Source of the DNA: Pseudomonadota bacterium
Lineage (GTDB): Bacteria > Pseudomonadota > Gammaproteobacteria > Eutrophobiales > Eutrophobiaceae
Assembly: GCA_013112535.1 (NCBI GenBank)
Contig: JABFGI010000001.1
Span: forward strand, 1-64,000
Reading direction: 5' to 3'
Length of the DNA stretch: 64,000 bases
Below, piece by piece: positions 34,185-45,753 of this stretch (the first letter of the stretch is position 1; each line of letters opens with the position of its first letter). A model generated the notes under the pieces. That model was given only the letters and a program-made list of their open reading frames with translations. It was not told the origin of the DNA and made no database searches. The position numbers and the translations under genes were made by a program.

Positions 34185-34355
34185 TTAGTTTTCAATAATT
34201 TCACGTCCCACAGCAGGCATATTTAGCCATTGACGATCTTCTTCGGTTCTCTTAATAGACTCTTTCGGCGTATTTGCTAGCATTTCTATTAACTCAGGAC
34301 TTGGTTCATCCTCTTCGTTACGTGTAGTTACATTTCTATGTTTTTCTTTGCTCAT
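34185..34355 (-). CDS. Small acidic protein of 56 aa, unknown
   Basis: The reading frame starts MSKEKHRNVTTRNEED and ends PAVGREIIEN. It is hydrophilic with many Glu and Arg. It lies between the TGGAAC repeats and the long inverted repeat. Composition is protein-like and similar to short antitoxin-type proteins, but no partner toxin is adjacent and no strong ribosome site is seen. It could be a gene carried by, or left from, a mobile element. Confidence 0.4.
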   Translation of the reverse strand: MSKEKHRNVTTRNEEDEPSPELIEMLANTPKESIKRTEEDRQWLNMPAVGREIIEN

Positions 34356-34391
34356 TTAAGTTTAAACATAGCATAACTTCACATCTGATAT

Positions 34392-34573
34392 AACTTGCAA
34401 CGAGCGGAATGCTTGCAACACTTTTCTGGAAACGTTGCAACGAATTACCGGAACGCTTGCAACTTTTTGTCGGAATATACAGGTGTGTATTCCAATATTT
34501 ATTGCAGGTTGTTCCGATAAAGTGTTGCAGCCGTTCCATTTTACTGATGCAAGCGTTCTGGAAGTTGCAAGAG
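34392..34573. repeat. Long imperfect palindrome made of 22-bp TTGCAAC/CGGAA units
   Basis: The left arm (34392-34463) carries TTGCAAC at 34395, 34413, 34435 and 34457, with CGGAA- or TGGAA-type boxes between them; spacing is 18, 22 and 22 bp. The right arm (about 34504-34573) is the same pattern inverted, beginning from its end with CTTGCAACTTCCAGAACGC. The centre is itself a hairpin, GGAATATAC / GTGTATTCC (34472-34493). The whole can fold into one long stem. It does not code convincingly. Phased transposase or recombinase binding sites or a folded single-strand recombination site are possible. Confidence 0.6.
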
Positions 34574-34615
34574 CCAATCTACACTTAATGTAAATAATGA
34601 ACTTCCCCTAAATCA

Positions 34616-35083
34616 CTAGAGACTTTTTTGGCTTAAATAATACATTTCTTCAAACTGGTTCGGTGGCATATTATCACAATGACTATGTCGTCGTTGTGGA
34701 TTGTAAAACCATTCAATGTAATCAAAGATATCTTGTCGTGCTTCCTCTCGTGTTTTATAAATTTTGCCTCTGATGCGCTCAGACTTTAACGAATGAAAAA
34801 AACTTTCTGCCACCGCGTTGTCGTAACAATTGCCGCGTCGACTCATACTCGGATCAATATTGTGATGTGCAATAAACCGCTGACATTCATCGCTGGTATA
34901 TTGAGACCCTTGATCAGAATGCACAATCACTTTCGCTTGAGGCTTCCTTCGCCAGACAGCAGAGAGCATGGCCTGTGTCACTAAATGTTTTTCCATACGT
35001 TGATTCATCGACCAACCCACGACTTTACGTGAAAACAAGTCAACGACCACGGCAAGATAAAACCAACCTTCGTAAGTACGGTG
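34616..35083 (-). pseudogene. IS3-family transposase fragment (OrfB C-terminus)
   Basis: This encodes the last part of an IS3-type DDE transposase: RTYEGWFYLAVVVDLFSRKVVGWS, then HSDQGSQYTS with the second Asp, and DNAVAESFFHSLKSE with the catalytic Glu, ending in QFEEMYYLSQKSL. Similarity begins abruptly near 35083, where unrelated sequence joins, so the N-terminal half with the first Asp region and OrfA are gone. An ATG at 35050 exists but the product would be inactive. Confidence 0.85.
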
Positions 35084-35313
35084 TCCCGTCCGACTGACCG
35101 ATAGATAATTCTTGTGACAAATTGGCCCAATTTTTTATAAAATTCATCTAATGTAGATAAATTTTTGTGATTTATTTCAATTATCTCCTCTGTTATTTAT
35201 CAATCTTCTCTTCAACTTCATCCTTATCACAACTTAATTTATATAAAGACGAGTAATCTAGTGGTCGCTTCGACTAGTAACAATTTATTAATTTACTCCC
35301 GGCATTTGTTAAT

Positions 35314-36231
35314 TCAGGGAGGTAAATAATAGCCGGTTAGCAACCCTTCCCATTCATTAAACCAATGAAGACTCTTGTTGCTTCTGTAGAAATCAACTTT
35401 TCCTCGCCAGACTTCAGCGGGTGTCAGACCGTTTAAATTCTGGTGTGGACGAATGTGGTTATACCAGAATTGAAACAGATGAAGTGAATGATTCAATGAC
35501 TTCAGAGAGTCGACCTCCCAAACATTGAGTTTTTCTTTTAAAGTTCCGAACAAGCGCTCAATACGACCATTCTGCCAGGGACAAGCCCGTTCGATACGTT
35601 GATGTTTTATTTGTAATAACCAAAGCCCAAATCGAAATAGACGAGAGCTAAATATCGCTTCATTATCGGTACGAATAATTTTAGGTTTCTGCTCAAATTG
35701 TTCGATGCAGTCCAACAAACAGCGTAATAAGGTTATCGTTGATTTATTGAGAATGCCTTTTAAAGACAAACAGGCGCGACTATGGTGTTCAATAATACCG
35801 AGCACTGAGTGTTGAATTTTCTCCACATCGGTTTTCCCGGTTAAGTCCATGGCCCAGACGAGATTTTTGGGTATGAGTTTAGGCGGTCTGTGTTTTAGTT
35901 TTCGCCGTAACACCTGAATTTCATATTGATGGTTTCGAATAGTGTAACCAACAAAAGTTCGACCGACTGTCATCTGACGCTTGTGTGCATAAAGGCGGTT
36001 AAAGGCAAACGCTATCTTGCGATGCCCCTCGTTTGGCATCAGTGCTTTGAGCCGGATGACTTCGCTCTTGACCCACTTGGGTTTGGGTGGGTGATGAGGA
36101 AAGGTATTGGAGGATTTTTCAAAAGTTTGTTTTCTTCGTCCGTAACGCTCAATTTTTTTATTAAATAAAAACTGCCAAAACCATTTCCAAGTACAATAAA
36201 TTAATCTGATGACCGTCCTTAGCCATTTCAT
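35314..36231 (-). CDS. DDE integrase-core (rve) transposase
   Basis: A 305-aa apparently intact transposase with an integrase catalytic core: first Asp in VWAMDLTGKTD (about 138), second in IIRTDNEAIF (about 194), Glu in NGRIERLFGTLKEK (about 230), and the end motif YNHIRPHQNLNGLTPAEVW. The basic N-terminal 90 residues probably bind DNA. I cannot find matching terminal repeats, so the element's borders are open. The right-end AGGTGGAAAATTAACTT repeat lies 40 bp before its start. The family resembles IS3/IS481 relatives, but the subgroup is not clear. Confidence 0.78.
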   Translation of the reverse strand: MKWLRTVIRLIYCTWKWFWQFLFNKKIERYGRRKQTFEKSSNTFPHHPPKPKWVKSEVIRLKALMPNEGHRKIAFAFNRLYAHKRQMTVGRTFVGYTIRNHQYEIQVLRRKLKHRPPKLIPKNLVWAMDLTGKTDVEKIQHSVLGIIEHHSRACLSLKGILNKSTITLLRCLLDCIEQFEQKPKIIRTDNEAIFSSRLFRFGLWLLQIKHQRIERACPWQNGRIERLFGTLKEKLNVWEVDSLKSLNHSLHLFQFWYNHIRPHQNLNGLTPAEVWRGKVDFYRSNKSLHWFNEWEGLLTGYYLPP

Positions 36232-36271
36232 TTTGCGCTCCTTTGATAAATATAATAAGCATTATGAAGGA

Positions 36272-36341
36272 AGGTGGAAAATTAACTTCTAACTTACTGA
36301 TTAATCTCAATCGAAATATGTAAAAAGTGGAAAATTAAATT
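36272..36341 (+). repeat. Right-end copies of the GTGGAAAATTA motif
   Basis: AGGTGGAAAATTAACTT (36272-36288) is identical to 279-295, and AGTGGAAAATTAAATT (36326-36341) is a close relative. Both face the same way as the left-end copies and lie 35-104 bp inside the right att repeat. Confidence 0.55.
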
Positions 36342-36375
36342 ACATAAGTGTTTGATAATTAAAATTAGTACAACA

Positions 36376-36418
36376 CCTTAGGAGGGGGACGCTCTATCCA
36401 GCTGAGCTACCAGGGCAA
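36376..36418 (-). repeat. att repeat, right copy: 5' half of tRNA-Arg(CCT)
   Basis: This is the perfect 43-bp copy of 174-216. It encodes, on the minus strand, the tRNA 5' acceptor strand, D arm and anticodon loop, then stops; the 3' half is absent. An upstream TATAAG box with TTTACC about 16 bp before it (right of 36420, minus strand) looks like a tRNA promoter, so this orphan half may still be transcribed. It marks the right junction of the element. Confidence 0.88.
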
Positions 36419-36621
36419 CATTTAAAAACAATAACTTATAAGACCCTCCATTCTTGGGTAAAACGTCGGGGGACGGACACAGCAATTATAACCATAGTTT
36501 ATGGATAAGTGATGGGATAAAACAAGCATCATATTACTTTGCCTAAAATGTAAATTGTAGGTGAATTTTTAATCCAAATTAATATTTACTTAAAGCGTTA
36601 TTTTGATGTTATCATCGATCA

Positions 36622-37023
36622 ATGAGCGGTCTTCATCATAAAATTCAGTATCAAAAAACTATAGCATCACTGTTGGTAATAACGGTGATGGCTTTATTAG
36701 TGTTGCCTGTTCAGATACATATTCACCATGATCTGGATATGCATGGGCACGATGATCATGCGGTTGACTATCATATGGTTATGGAAAACATTGATGATGC
36801 TGAGCACATCAATCAGGGTGATACGCATGTAATTGAATCATCTGCTGATTTCATCACCAAGCAGTCTTCAGATAACCTATTCAAGATTGCTGCAGTAGTT
36901 GTTTTGTTTTTGATAATGTCGCTGCAGTTGTTTTCGTATTATCAACGTCGTTATCATCCAATAAGGTTAAGTTACCAGAAGTACTATAGTCTAAGTCCTC
37001 CCTTAAGAGCTCCGCCTCTTTAA
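36622..37023 (+). CDS. His-rich membrane protein next to czcCBA
   Basis: A 133-aa protein with a membrane helix at about 14-32, then a histidine/aspartate-rich loop (HIHHDLDMHGHDDHAVDYH at 33-51) facing the periplasm, and a second helix near 86-106. The basic C-terminus is probably cytoplasmic. Metal binding is likely from the His cluster. It lies 119 bp upstream of the CzcC gene in the same direction, so it may sense or deliver metal for the pump. The exact family is not recognised. Confidence 0.65.
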   Translation: MSGLHHKIQYQKTIASLLVITVMALLVLPVQIHIHHDLDMHGHDDHAVDYHMVMENIDDAEHINQGDTHVIESSADFITKQSSDNLFKIAAVVVLFLIMSLQLFSYYQRRYHPIRLSYQKYYSLSPPLRAPPL

Positions 37024-37142
37024 TTCAAATCACCTTTTAAATACTAACTTTTAAAAGTTAGCTGGTTTCGCATGTGTGTATTCCTTGCGTCAACTTAATT
37101 CAATGAGCTTGAGCCAATTGGATGGTTCAGGAGATAAAAATA

Positions 37143-38399
37143 ATGAAAACTTTAATAGCTATAGGCTTGATCCTGTTAACAAGTAACATTGTCGTAGCGG
37201 CAACAACTGGTAATCAAACGATTACTCTGGATCAGGCAATTATAAAAGTTCTTGAGCATCATCCTCAATTAAAGATTGATGCATATGAAGCAAGGGCTTT
37301 AGCAGCCAGAATAAAATTGGCGTCACTGAAACCTGCTGACTCCATCAAGGTTGAGGTGGAAGATTTTGCCGGGACGGGTGAAGCAAGTTCTTTCAGAGGC
37401 ATGCAAACGACTTTGAGTCTGGCGCGTGTATTGGAGTTAGGGAATAAATCAACTTATCGTTCTAATGTGGTAAAGCAGGAATCGTATGTGCTTGGTGAAC
37501 TTCAGAATGCAGAGCGCCTTGATTTATTAGCTGAAACGGCACGTCGTTTTTTACAAGTGGTCATTAATCAGGAAAAAGTAAAATTGGCAAATGAAGCACT
37601 TGTCATAGCTAATAACACAAAGGATATCGTTGAAAAGAAAATCAGCGCAGCCATTTCACCTACGGTAGAACGCTACCGTGTTGATATTGATATTGCGAAC
37701 TTGCAATTGGCACTGGAGCATGCAGAACATGAACTGGAAAGTTCAAGGGTTATGCTTTCTTCAATGTGGAATGATATTAGTCCCGACTTTGACAGTGCCA
37801 GTGCTGAGCTATTCAGGCTTGATGAAATACTAACAATTGATGCCTATGCACAATTACTTGAACGTAATCCTGATTTAGTTCGTTATACCACGCAACAACG
37901 ATTGGCTGATGCACGTTTGCAATTAGCACGCATAAAGCAAAAACCGGATATCGAGCTCTCCGGTGGAATACGTTATCTCAACTCATCAGATGATGTCGGT
38001 TTTATTTTATCGGCCAATATTCCTTTTGGCACTGTAGAACGTGCTGTTCCCGTCATTGAAGAAGCCGAGATGTTAAACATGATTGACCCGATGGCGTTTG
38101 AACAAAAGAAGACTGAACTTTTTTCCACCTTATTTGAAATCTATCAGGAATTATTACATAGCAAAACAGCAACAAAATTACTGGAGGAAAATATTATTCC
38201 TTCAGCACAGCAGGCACTGCAGGATTATGAAAAGCTTTATAGCACCGGTCGTTATTCCTTACTGGAACTGGTCGAAGCACAACGTACCTTACTCAACTCT
38301 AGATCCAGATTATTAGAGTCGGTTGCAAATTTCCATCGCTATCTTATTGAGATCGACCGTTTAACCGGGGCACTGATTACAACAGGAGTTACACAATGA
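37143..38399 (+). CDS. czcC: CzcC-type outer-membrane efflux protein
   Basis: A 418-aa TolC-family protein starting MKTLIAIG after AGGAGAT; the frame also has an earlier start at 37122 that lacks a ribosome site. It has a signal peptide to about 20 and two OEP repeats with long alpha-helical barrels (LDQAIIKVLEHHPQLKIDAYEARAL; the second ends LLELVEAQRTLLNSRSRLLES). It forms the outer-membrane duct of the tripartite pump. It overlaps czcB by ATGA. Confidence 0.9.
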   Translation: MKTLIAIGLILLTSNIVVAATTGNQTITLDQAIIKVLEHHPQLKIDAYEARALAARIKLASLKPADSIKVEVEDFAGTGEASSFRGMQTTLSLARVLELGNKSTYRSNVVKQESYVLGELQNAERLDLLAETARRFLQVVINQEKVKLANEALVIANNTKDIVEKKISAAISPTVERYRVDIDIANLQLALEHAEHELESSRVMLSSMWNDISPDFDSASAELFRLDEILTIDAYAQLLERNPDLVRYTTQQRLADARLQLARIKQKPDIELSGGIRYLNSSDDVGFILSANIPFGTVERAVPVIEEAEMLNMIDPMAFEQKKTELFSTLFEIYQELLHSKTATKLLEENIIPSAQQALQDYEKLYSTGRYSLLELVEAQRTLLNSRSRLLESVANFHRYLIEIDRLTGALITTGVTQ

Positions 38400-39652
38400 T
38401 ACGTCATATTTTATCTGTACTAATTGTACTTGCCATCATTGTGGTTGCAGGGAAATGGTTACTATCGTCAATGCCTGAACATGATACACACGATCATGCC
38501 GCGCATGAAGAAAGTATGGAAGAAGATATTAATAAAGGACCCAATAATGGTCGGTTGTTAGTTGATGGTGATTTCGCTATCGAAATAACGATTTTTGAAA
38601 CAGGAGTTCCACCCGAGTTTCATGTTTATGCTTATCAGCAAGGTCATGCTATTGAACCTGCCAATGTTCAATTAACAATCGAACTTCATCGTCTGAGTGG
38701 TGATGTTGATGTGTTCAGGTTTACACCACAAGCCGATTATCTAAAAGGCGAAGGTGTTGTTACCGAGCCGCATTCATTTGATGTTTTGATCAAGGCTGAG
38801 TATCAAGGTCAACACTACCAATGGTCTTATGAGAATTATGAAGGCCGCACACAAATTTCTAATATTGCCGCTGAAGAATCAGGGATCAAAACAGAGCGAG
38901 CAAGTTCAACGACCATTTCTGAATATGTATTTTTAAATGGCAGGGTACAGATCAATCCAAATAAAAAATCATCGGTACGTGCAAGGTATCCCGGTATTGT
39001 TAAATCAACACGAAAGAAACTGGGTGACAAAGTCAGGAAAGGGGAATCACTGTTAACTATCCAGAATAATGTCAGTTTGCAAAACTATGATGTGTTTGCC
39101 CCCATTGGTGGTGTCATCACCAAACGAAATGTTCAAACGGGTGAAAGCACTGACGGTAACGTGTTGTTTGAGATCACTGATCTGAATCAAGTATGGATAA
39201 CATTGGATGTCTTTAGTAAAGACATTGAGAAAATAAAACCTGAACAACCGGTTTTATTAACCACGCTGGATGGAAAGGAATACCGGGGTGTGATTAAAGA
39301 TTTTCTACCCGCTGTTTCAGTTGAAAGTCAGACCGTTCAAGCGATTGTTCCATTGGACAATACTTCAGGTGAATTGAGACCCGGACAAATTATAAAAGCA
39401 CGGGTCAGTATTGCAGAACATGATGTTTCTCTCGCAGTTAAGCAATCTGGTATTCAGCAGTTCAGGGACTTTAAAGTCGTGTATGCTCGCTTTGATGATA
39501 TGTATGAAGTGCGCATGCTGGATTTAGGTAGAGCTGATGAGGAATGGGTAGAAGTGCTTGGTGGACTTAAACCGAGCACGGAGTATGTCACTGAAAATAG
39601 TTACCTGATTAAAGCCGACATTGAAAAGTCTGGCGCCAGTCACGACCACTAA
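38396..39652 (+). CDS. czcB: CzcB-type membrane-fusion protein
   Basis: A 418-aa periplasmic adaptor with an N-terminal membrane helix (6-26) and a His-rich segment HDTHDHAAHEE just outside it. The lipoyl/barrel-sandwich halves are around 180-245 (VRARYPGIVKSTRKKLGDKVRKGESLLTIQN and APIGGVITKRNVQTGES). A beta-barrel and membrane-proximal domain end in a His-containing tail. The extra domain at 45-150 before the hairpin is typical of heavy-metal CzcB proteins. Confidence 0.92.
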   Translation: MIRHILSVLIVLAIIVVAGKWLLSSMPEHDTHDHAAHEESMEEDINKGPNNGRLLVDGDFAIEITIFETGVPPEFHVYAYQQGHAIEPANVQLTIELHRLSGDVDVFRFTPQADYLKGEGVVTEPHSFDVLIKAEYQGQHYQWSYENYEGRTQISNIAAEESGIKTERASSTTISEYVFLNGRVQINPNKKSSVRARYPGIVKSTRKKLGDKVRKGESLLTIQNNVSLQNYDVFAPIGGVITKRNVQTGESTDGNVLFEITDLNQVWITLDVFSKDIEKIKPEQPVLLTTLDGKEYRGVIKDFLPAVSVESQTVQAIVPLDNTSGELRPGQIIKARVSIAEHDVSLAVKQSGIQQFRDFKVVYARFDDMYEVRMLDLGRADEEWVEVLGGLKPSTEYVTENSYLIKADIEKSGASHDH

Positions 39653-42775
<3,123 letters not shown>

Positions 42776-42816
42776 TTAACGGATAAATTAATCAAACTAT
42801 ATATCGAGATTATATT

Positions 42817-43215
42817 ATGAAAAAAACATATCATTATACAATTATGGTTACATTGTTTATTTTATCTGGATGTGTATCAATTAATGATAAAGAAGATGAA
42901 AATAAAATTTCAATAGAACAAATATCATCCAGGCAGGTGATAGTAGAAACTGCAAATATAAATGAATCAGAAGAGGGACTAATTATTTCAGGAAGATTAA
43001 AACAGCGATATGCTACAAATAGTAGCAGGTTATCTGGGCATGTTGATATAACCATCTTAAATGCAGATAATGAAATTATTTATAAAACAAAAACAGGATA
43101 TTCAGTTTCTTCAAAATTAAGAACTAACAGGAATTTTAAATTTAAATATTCTGCTAATATTCCGGTTAATATAGATGAGATGTATGTAATACGTGTGTCT
43201 TTTTATGACAAATAA
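42817..43215 (+). CDS. Small lipoprotein of unknown function
   Basis: A 132-aa protein with a lipobox FILSGC (Cys19) after a short hydrophobic signal, then a beta-rich domain (EEGLIISGRLKQRYA, GHVDITILNADNEIIYKTKTGY, KYSANIPVN). It lies 41 bp after czcA in the same direction and might be expressed with the pump. The family is not recognised with confidence. Confidence 0.65.
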   Translation: MKKTYHYTIMVTLFILSGCVSINDKEDENKISIEQISSRQVIVETANINESEEGLIISGRLKQRYATNSSRLSGHVDITILNADNEIIYKTKTGYSVSSKLRTNRNFKFKYSANIPVNIDEMYVIRVSFYDK

Positions 43216-43721
43216 CCTTGTTAACTATTTTAATTTATAAAGTATTTGTTATTAATACAGATAGAATCTTAATATAAAAAATAACTGGCAGTTATATTTA
43301 GAAGTGTTATGTGCGAAAAAAATGGTTGTTATGTATGCTCTATTATATAATTAAAATTATTACAACTACTATATTAATAGTACTTATGTCTGATATATCA
43401 AAGCGTAGTTAATTTGTGGGCTCCATACTGGTATCAGTTCTTCTGGTTCGAAAATCATGACTCGTATTGCTGCACCAATGACAGGTTGAATAGTTAGCTC
43501 AACGCTATTAACACTTATCGTAATAACCGTTGTATATTTTATTTGGAAATAATTTAAATTAAATCAGGTGGAAAACATATTTATGAATATTGCCGTGCGC
43601 AAATTTTGGTCTGGAAGAAATCTCAATTCGGTCTTAAATTGAATAGGGCTAGTTAGAGTTATGTGGTGTAATTTTATTTTTAACTCGCATACTGACTATC
43701 GAAAATAGATATTGGATTGAT
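43216..43721. other. Gene-poor gap with a possible gene relic
   Basis: There is no convincing gene in this 506-bp gap. On the minus strand a frame without a start codon (43384-43563) reads like protein (TISVNSVELTIQPVIGAAIR ... FEPEELIPVWSPQINYALIYQT). It could be the tail of a decayed gene whose front is lost; I cannot assign it. Confidence 0.3.
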
Positions 43722-44123
43722 TTAATGATTAAGCTTTATCGAATATGATAAATAATCGACTACTTCTTTTTCATCTTTTGAATAGTCTTTGTCAGAATTT
43801 GCGATCAACTCAGCCATTTTTATTAAACTATTTTTAATTACATTAGTTTTTATACTAACGACACAGTCATCAATATATTTTTTCAATTTATCCGGGTTAT
43901 TCAGTACTTCCATTATTTCTAATCTTGCCATGCTGACCAATTGAGCAACTTTCTCGTTATTATCGAATTTTGATATAAAAATTATTCTGTCTAATAATTT
44001 TATTTCGGAATTTGAAATGTTTTGGTCGCAGTGCATCACCAGCAGAGCTATTTTAATTACCGCTTCAGATTCCTTGTGATGAATTTTAGAATAGTTAAAC
44101 AGTTCTTTTACTACATTTTCCAT
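43722..44123 (-). CDS. TerB-like helical protein
   Basis: A 133-aa all-helical protein from ATG 44123; a TTG eight codons earlier is the other option, and neither has a good ribosome site. ALLVMHCDQNISNSEIKLLDRII and a second copy-like SLIKMAELIANSDKDYSKDEKEVVDYL have the acidic D-x-x-x-S/D-x-x-E pattern of TerB/DUF533-type domains, in which each half carries an acidic metal-binding loop. It stands alone on the minus strand. The function is unknown. Confidence 0.6.
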   Translation of the reverse strand: MENVVKELFNYSKIHHKESEAVIKIALLVMHCDQNISNSEIKLLDRIIFISKFDNNEKVAQLVSMARLEIMEVLNNPDKLKKYIDDCVVSIKTNVIKNSLIKMAELIANSDKDYSKDEKEVVDYLSYSIKLNH

Positions 44124-44744
44124 AATCAATATTTTATTTAAATACAAAGAGATTATGGAGATAATAAATCACATATTGCGTTAATAAAACCGATTATACT
44201 TCGATTGCATACAATCAGTAGCTGGTTTGAGATAATTCTACAAAAAAGAAAATCTCTTTAGCTTTCAATTAAATATAGAAGCAAACCCTTCTCGTGCTCC
44301 ATGTAAAAGATGTCGTTTGAATACACAAAAAAAATACGACCATATCATTTAGGAATTTATCCTAGTTATTTCGGGAAGCGTCTACTAAGCTTATGGATAG
44401 GTAACTAAAGTTTTTTAGAAATATGACGTAATAGTACGTATTAATGGGTATTAAATTGCACATTTATTATGCATATGAATAATTCGGTACTGCAATTTGA
44501 GGTAGTTTATATAATCAGAAAAGCTTTCCGCCTTTCTTTTGTAATATTGTATATGCTTGTTGCTATGCCCATGTTTTATAATTTCGGTTCATCCGAATTA
44601 GGTTGTCCCATTTACGAGTTCAGAACAGGTAATACTTGTTTCAACATATTAATCCCCTGAACCTGATCACTAGACACAGCTTGCACTGATATAAGAGAAT
44701 TTTTTACCTGTTCCAGAGTAAGGTATTAAATATTTTGGTTAAAG
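44124..44744. other. Gene-poor AT-rich gap
   Basis: I see no supported gene in these 620 bp. A 63-codon frame (44469-44660) has no ribosome site and no family features. No clear terminator or palindrome stands out. Promoters for the TerB-like gene are presumably at its left edge. Confidence 0.4.
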
Positions 44745-45062
44745 TTACCTTCCTTTCTTTTGAACAATGTATGGAATAATCTGGCCATACATTTTTGTTT
44801 CGACTTCATAGCCTGCTTTTATAAATTTTCGTGCCAGAGGTTTTACACTAACTAAAGACGCTTCAATTGAAAGCATTTCATCAGGAAATATCTGAATTTT
44901 ATTTTCAACAATTACAACCTTTTTTATTGGGAATTCTTCAAACGTGTAGATTTGTCCATGATAGGTGTACGTGCCATCTCCATTTGCATAAATTACGCTA
45001 TCTATAGCAATAGACTTAACGCTGATTAATAAAAGTAGTGCGGTTAAAAATAATTTCATCAT
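44745..45062 (-). CDS. Small exported protein, unknown
   Basis: A 105-aa protein with a signal peptide (MMKLFLTALLLLISVKSIA) and a mature part of about 86 residues, mostly beta (YANGDGTYTYHGQIYTFEEF, KKVVIVENKIQIFPDEM), ending in a basic tail. It is probably periplasmic. It is convergent with nothing and divergent from the filament locus. The function is not recognised. Confidence 0.6.
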   Translation of the reverse strand: MMKLFLTALLLLISVKSIAIDSVIYANGDGTYTYHGQIYTFEEFPIKKVVIVENKIQIFPDEMLSIEASLVSVKPLARKFIKAGYEVETKMYGQIIPYIVQKKGR

Positions 45063-45297
45063 TTTTTCTCAAGTTTCCAGAAAAGTTGATAGCAGCTTAC
45101 ATCATCTTTTAAAAAATACCTTTCTTCTTAATGGATATATTAAGAAGAAAAATCCTGTAAATAAAAATACAGGAAAAACTCATATCAGTTACAGGAATTT
45201 TTCGTCGTATTAATGCAAGTTTGGAAAAAAAGAGTGTGAAAATATCCTGTCTTTAGTTCTATGTATTGTTAGTCACATAAAAAGTATTTATGTTTCT

Positions 45298-45323
45298 TAT
45301 CCATGTGATGGATCACATGGATA
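45298..45323. promoter_or_regulatory. 26-bp perfect palindrome upstream of the filament locus
   Basis: Arms TATCCATGTGA and TCACATGGATA are separated by TGGA. The inner TGTGAT-GG-ATCACA resembles CRP/FNR-family half-sites but with a shortened spacer. It lies 48 bp before the GTG of the next gene. The surrounding gap (45063-45370) has two further hairpins, CTTCTTAAT/ATTAAGAAG near 45123-45150 and TCCTGTA/TACAGGA near 45151-45173, and no gene. Confidence 0.5.
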
Positions 45324-45370
45324 TATTAAAGGTTAAAAAAATTATATTAAAAATATAAAAGAGAGGGGCC

Positions 45371-45613
45371 GTGAGTAACGAACAAATCAGCGTTGTTAAA
45401 GAACAACTACTGAGTGTATTCGAAGATGCATTTCAACATAATGGTTTTAGTGAATTTCGTGTTGAAATAAAAATACTTAAACGACAACAAAAGGAAGTCA
45501 TTATTCATTACGGTAAACAACACCGTTTTGTAATGGATTATATGAATTTTTCAAGGTCTACCGGAAAGACAAAAGCGTCTCCTTCTCAGAAACTCGTAAA
45601 TATCAAACCTTGA
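45371..45613 (+). CDS. Small protein of unknown function before the pilin genes
   Basis: An 80-aa protein starting at GTG 45371 with a strong GAGAGGGG ribosome site. The N-terminal 45 residues look like an alpha-beta domain (VVKEQLLSVFEDAFQHNGFSEFRVEIKILKRQQKEVIIHYGK), with a basic tail (RSTGKTKASPSQK). No signal peptide. It lies 140 bp upstream of the large pilin in the same direction, and its own weak hairpin (TAAGG/CCTTA near 45641-45657) follows. A regulator of the filament locus is possible but unproven. Confidence 0.55.
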   Translation: MSNEQISVVKEQLLSVFEDAFQHNGFSEFRVEIKILKRQQKEVIIHYGKQHRFVMDYMNFSRSTGKTKASPSQKLVNIKP

Positions 45614-45753
45614 TATATCTTATTATTTTGGTCAGGCAGTGGTAAGGGGCCACGCCTTATTTGATTTTCTATTATAAAAAATAATTAATTCAGCCGTACA
45701 TGGGGTCGGTGAATGTAATAAATACATGAACGTCATGTGTGGGAGAATATTCT

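Noticed and set aside
34336-34577. Two minus-strand frames crossing the long palindrome
   Set aside because: Their sequence is forced by the TTGCAAC/CGGAA repeats, and they differ between overlapping frames with no ribosome site.
34077-36378. Integron cassette array (attC-like folded repeats)
   Set aside because: The folded repeat lacks the paired core-site motifs of attC, there is no integron integrase, and the neighbourhood consists of IS fragments.
43384-43563. 60-codon minus-strand frame with protein-like sequence
   Set aside because: It has no start codon or ribosome site and I cannot match it to a family. It is noted in the gap entry as a possible relic but not called as a gene.
44469-44660. 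63-codon plus-strand frame with a hydrophobic stretch
   Set aside because: No ribosome site, no conserved features and unusual start context in an AT-rich gap.
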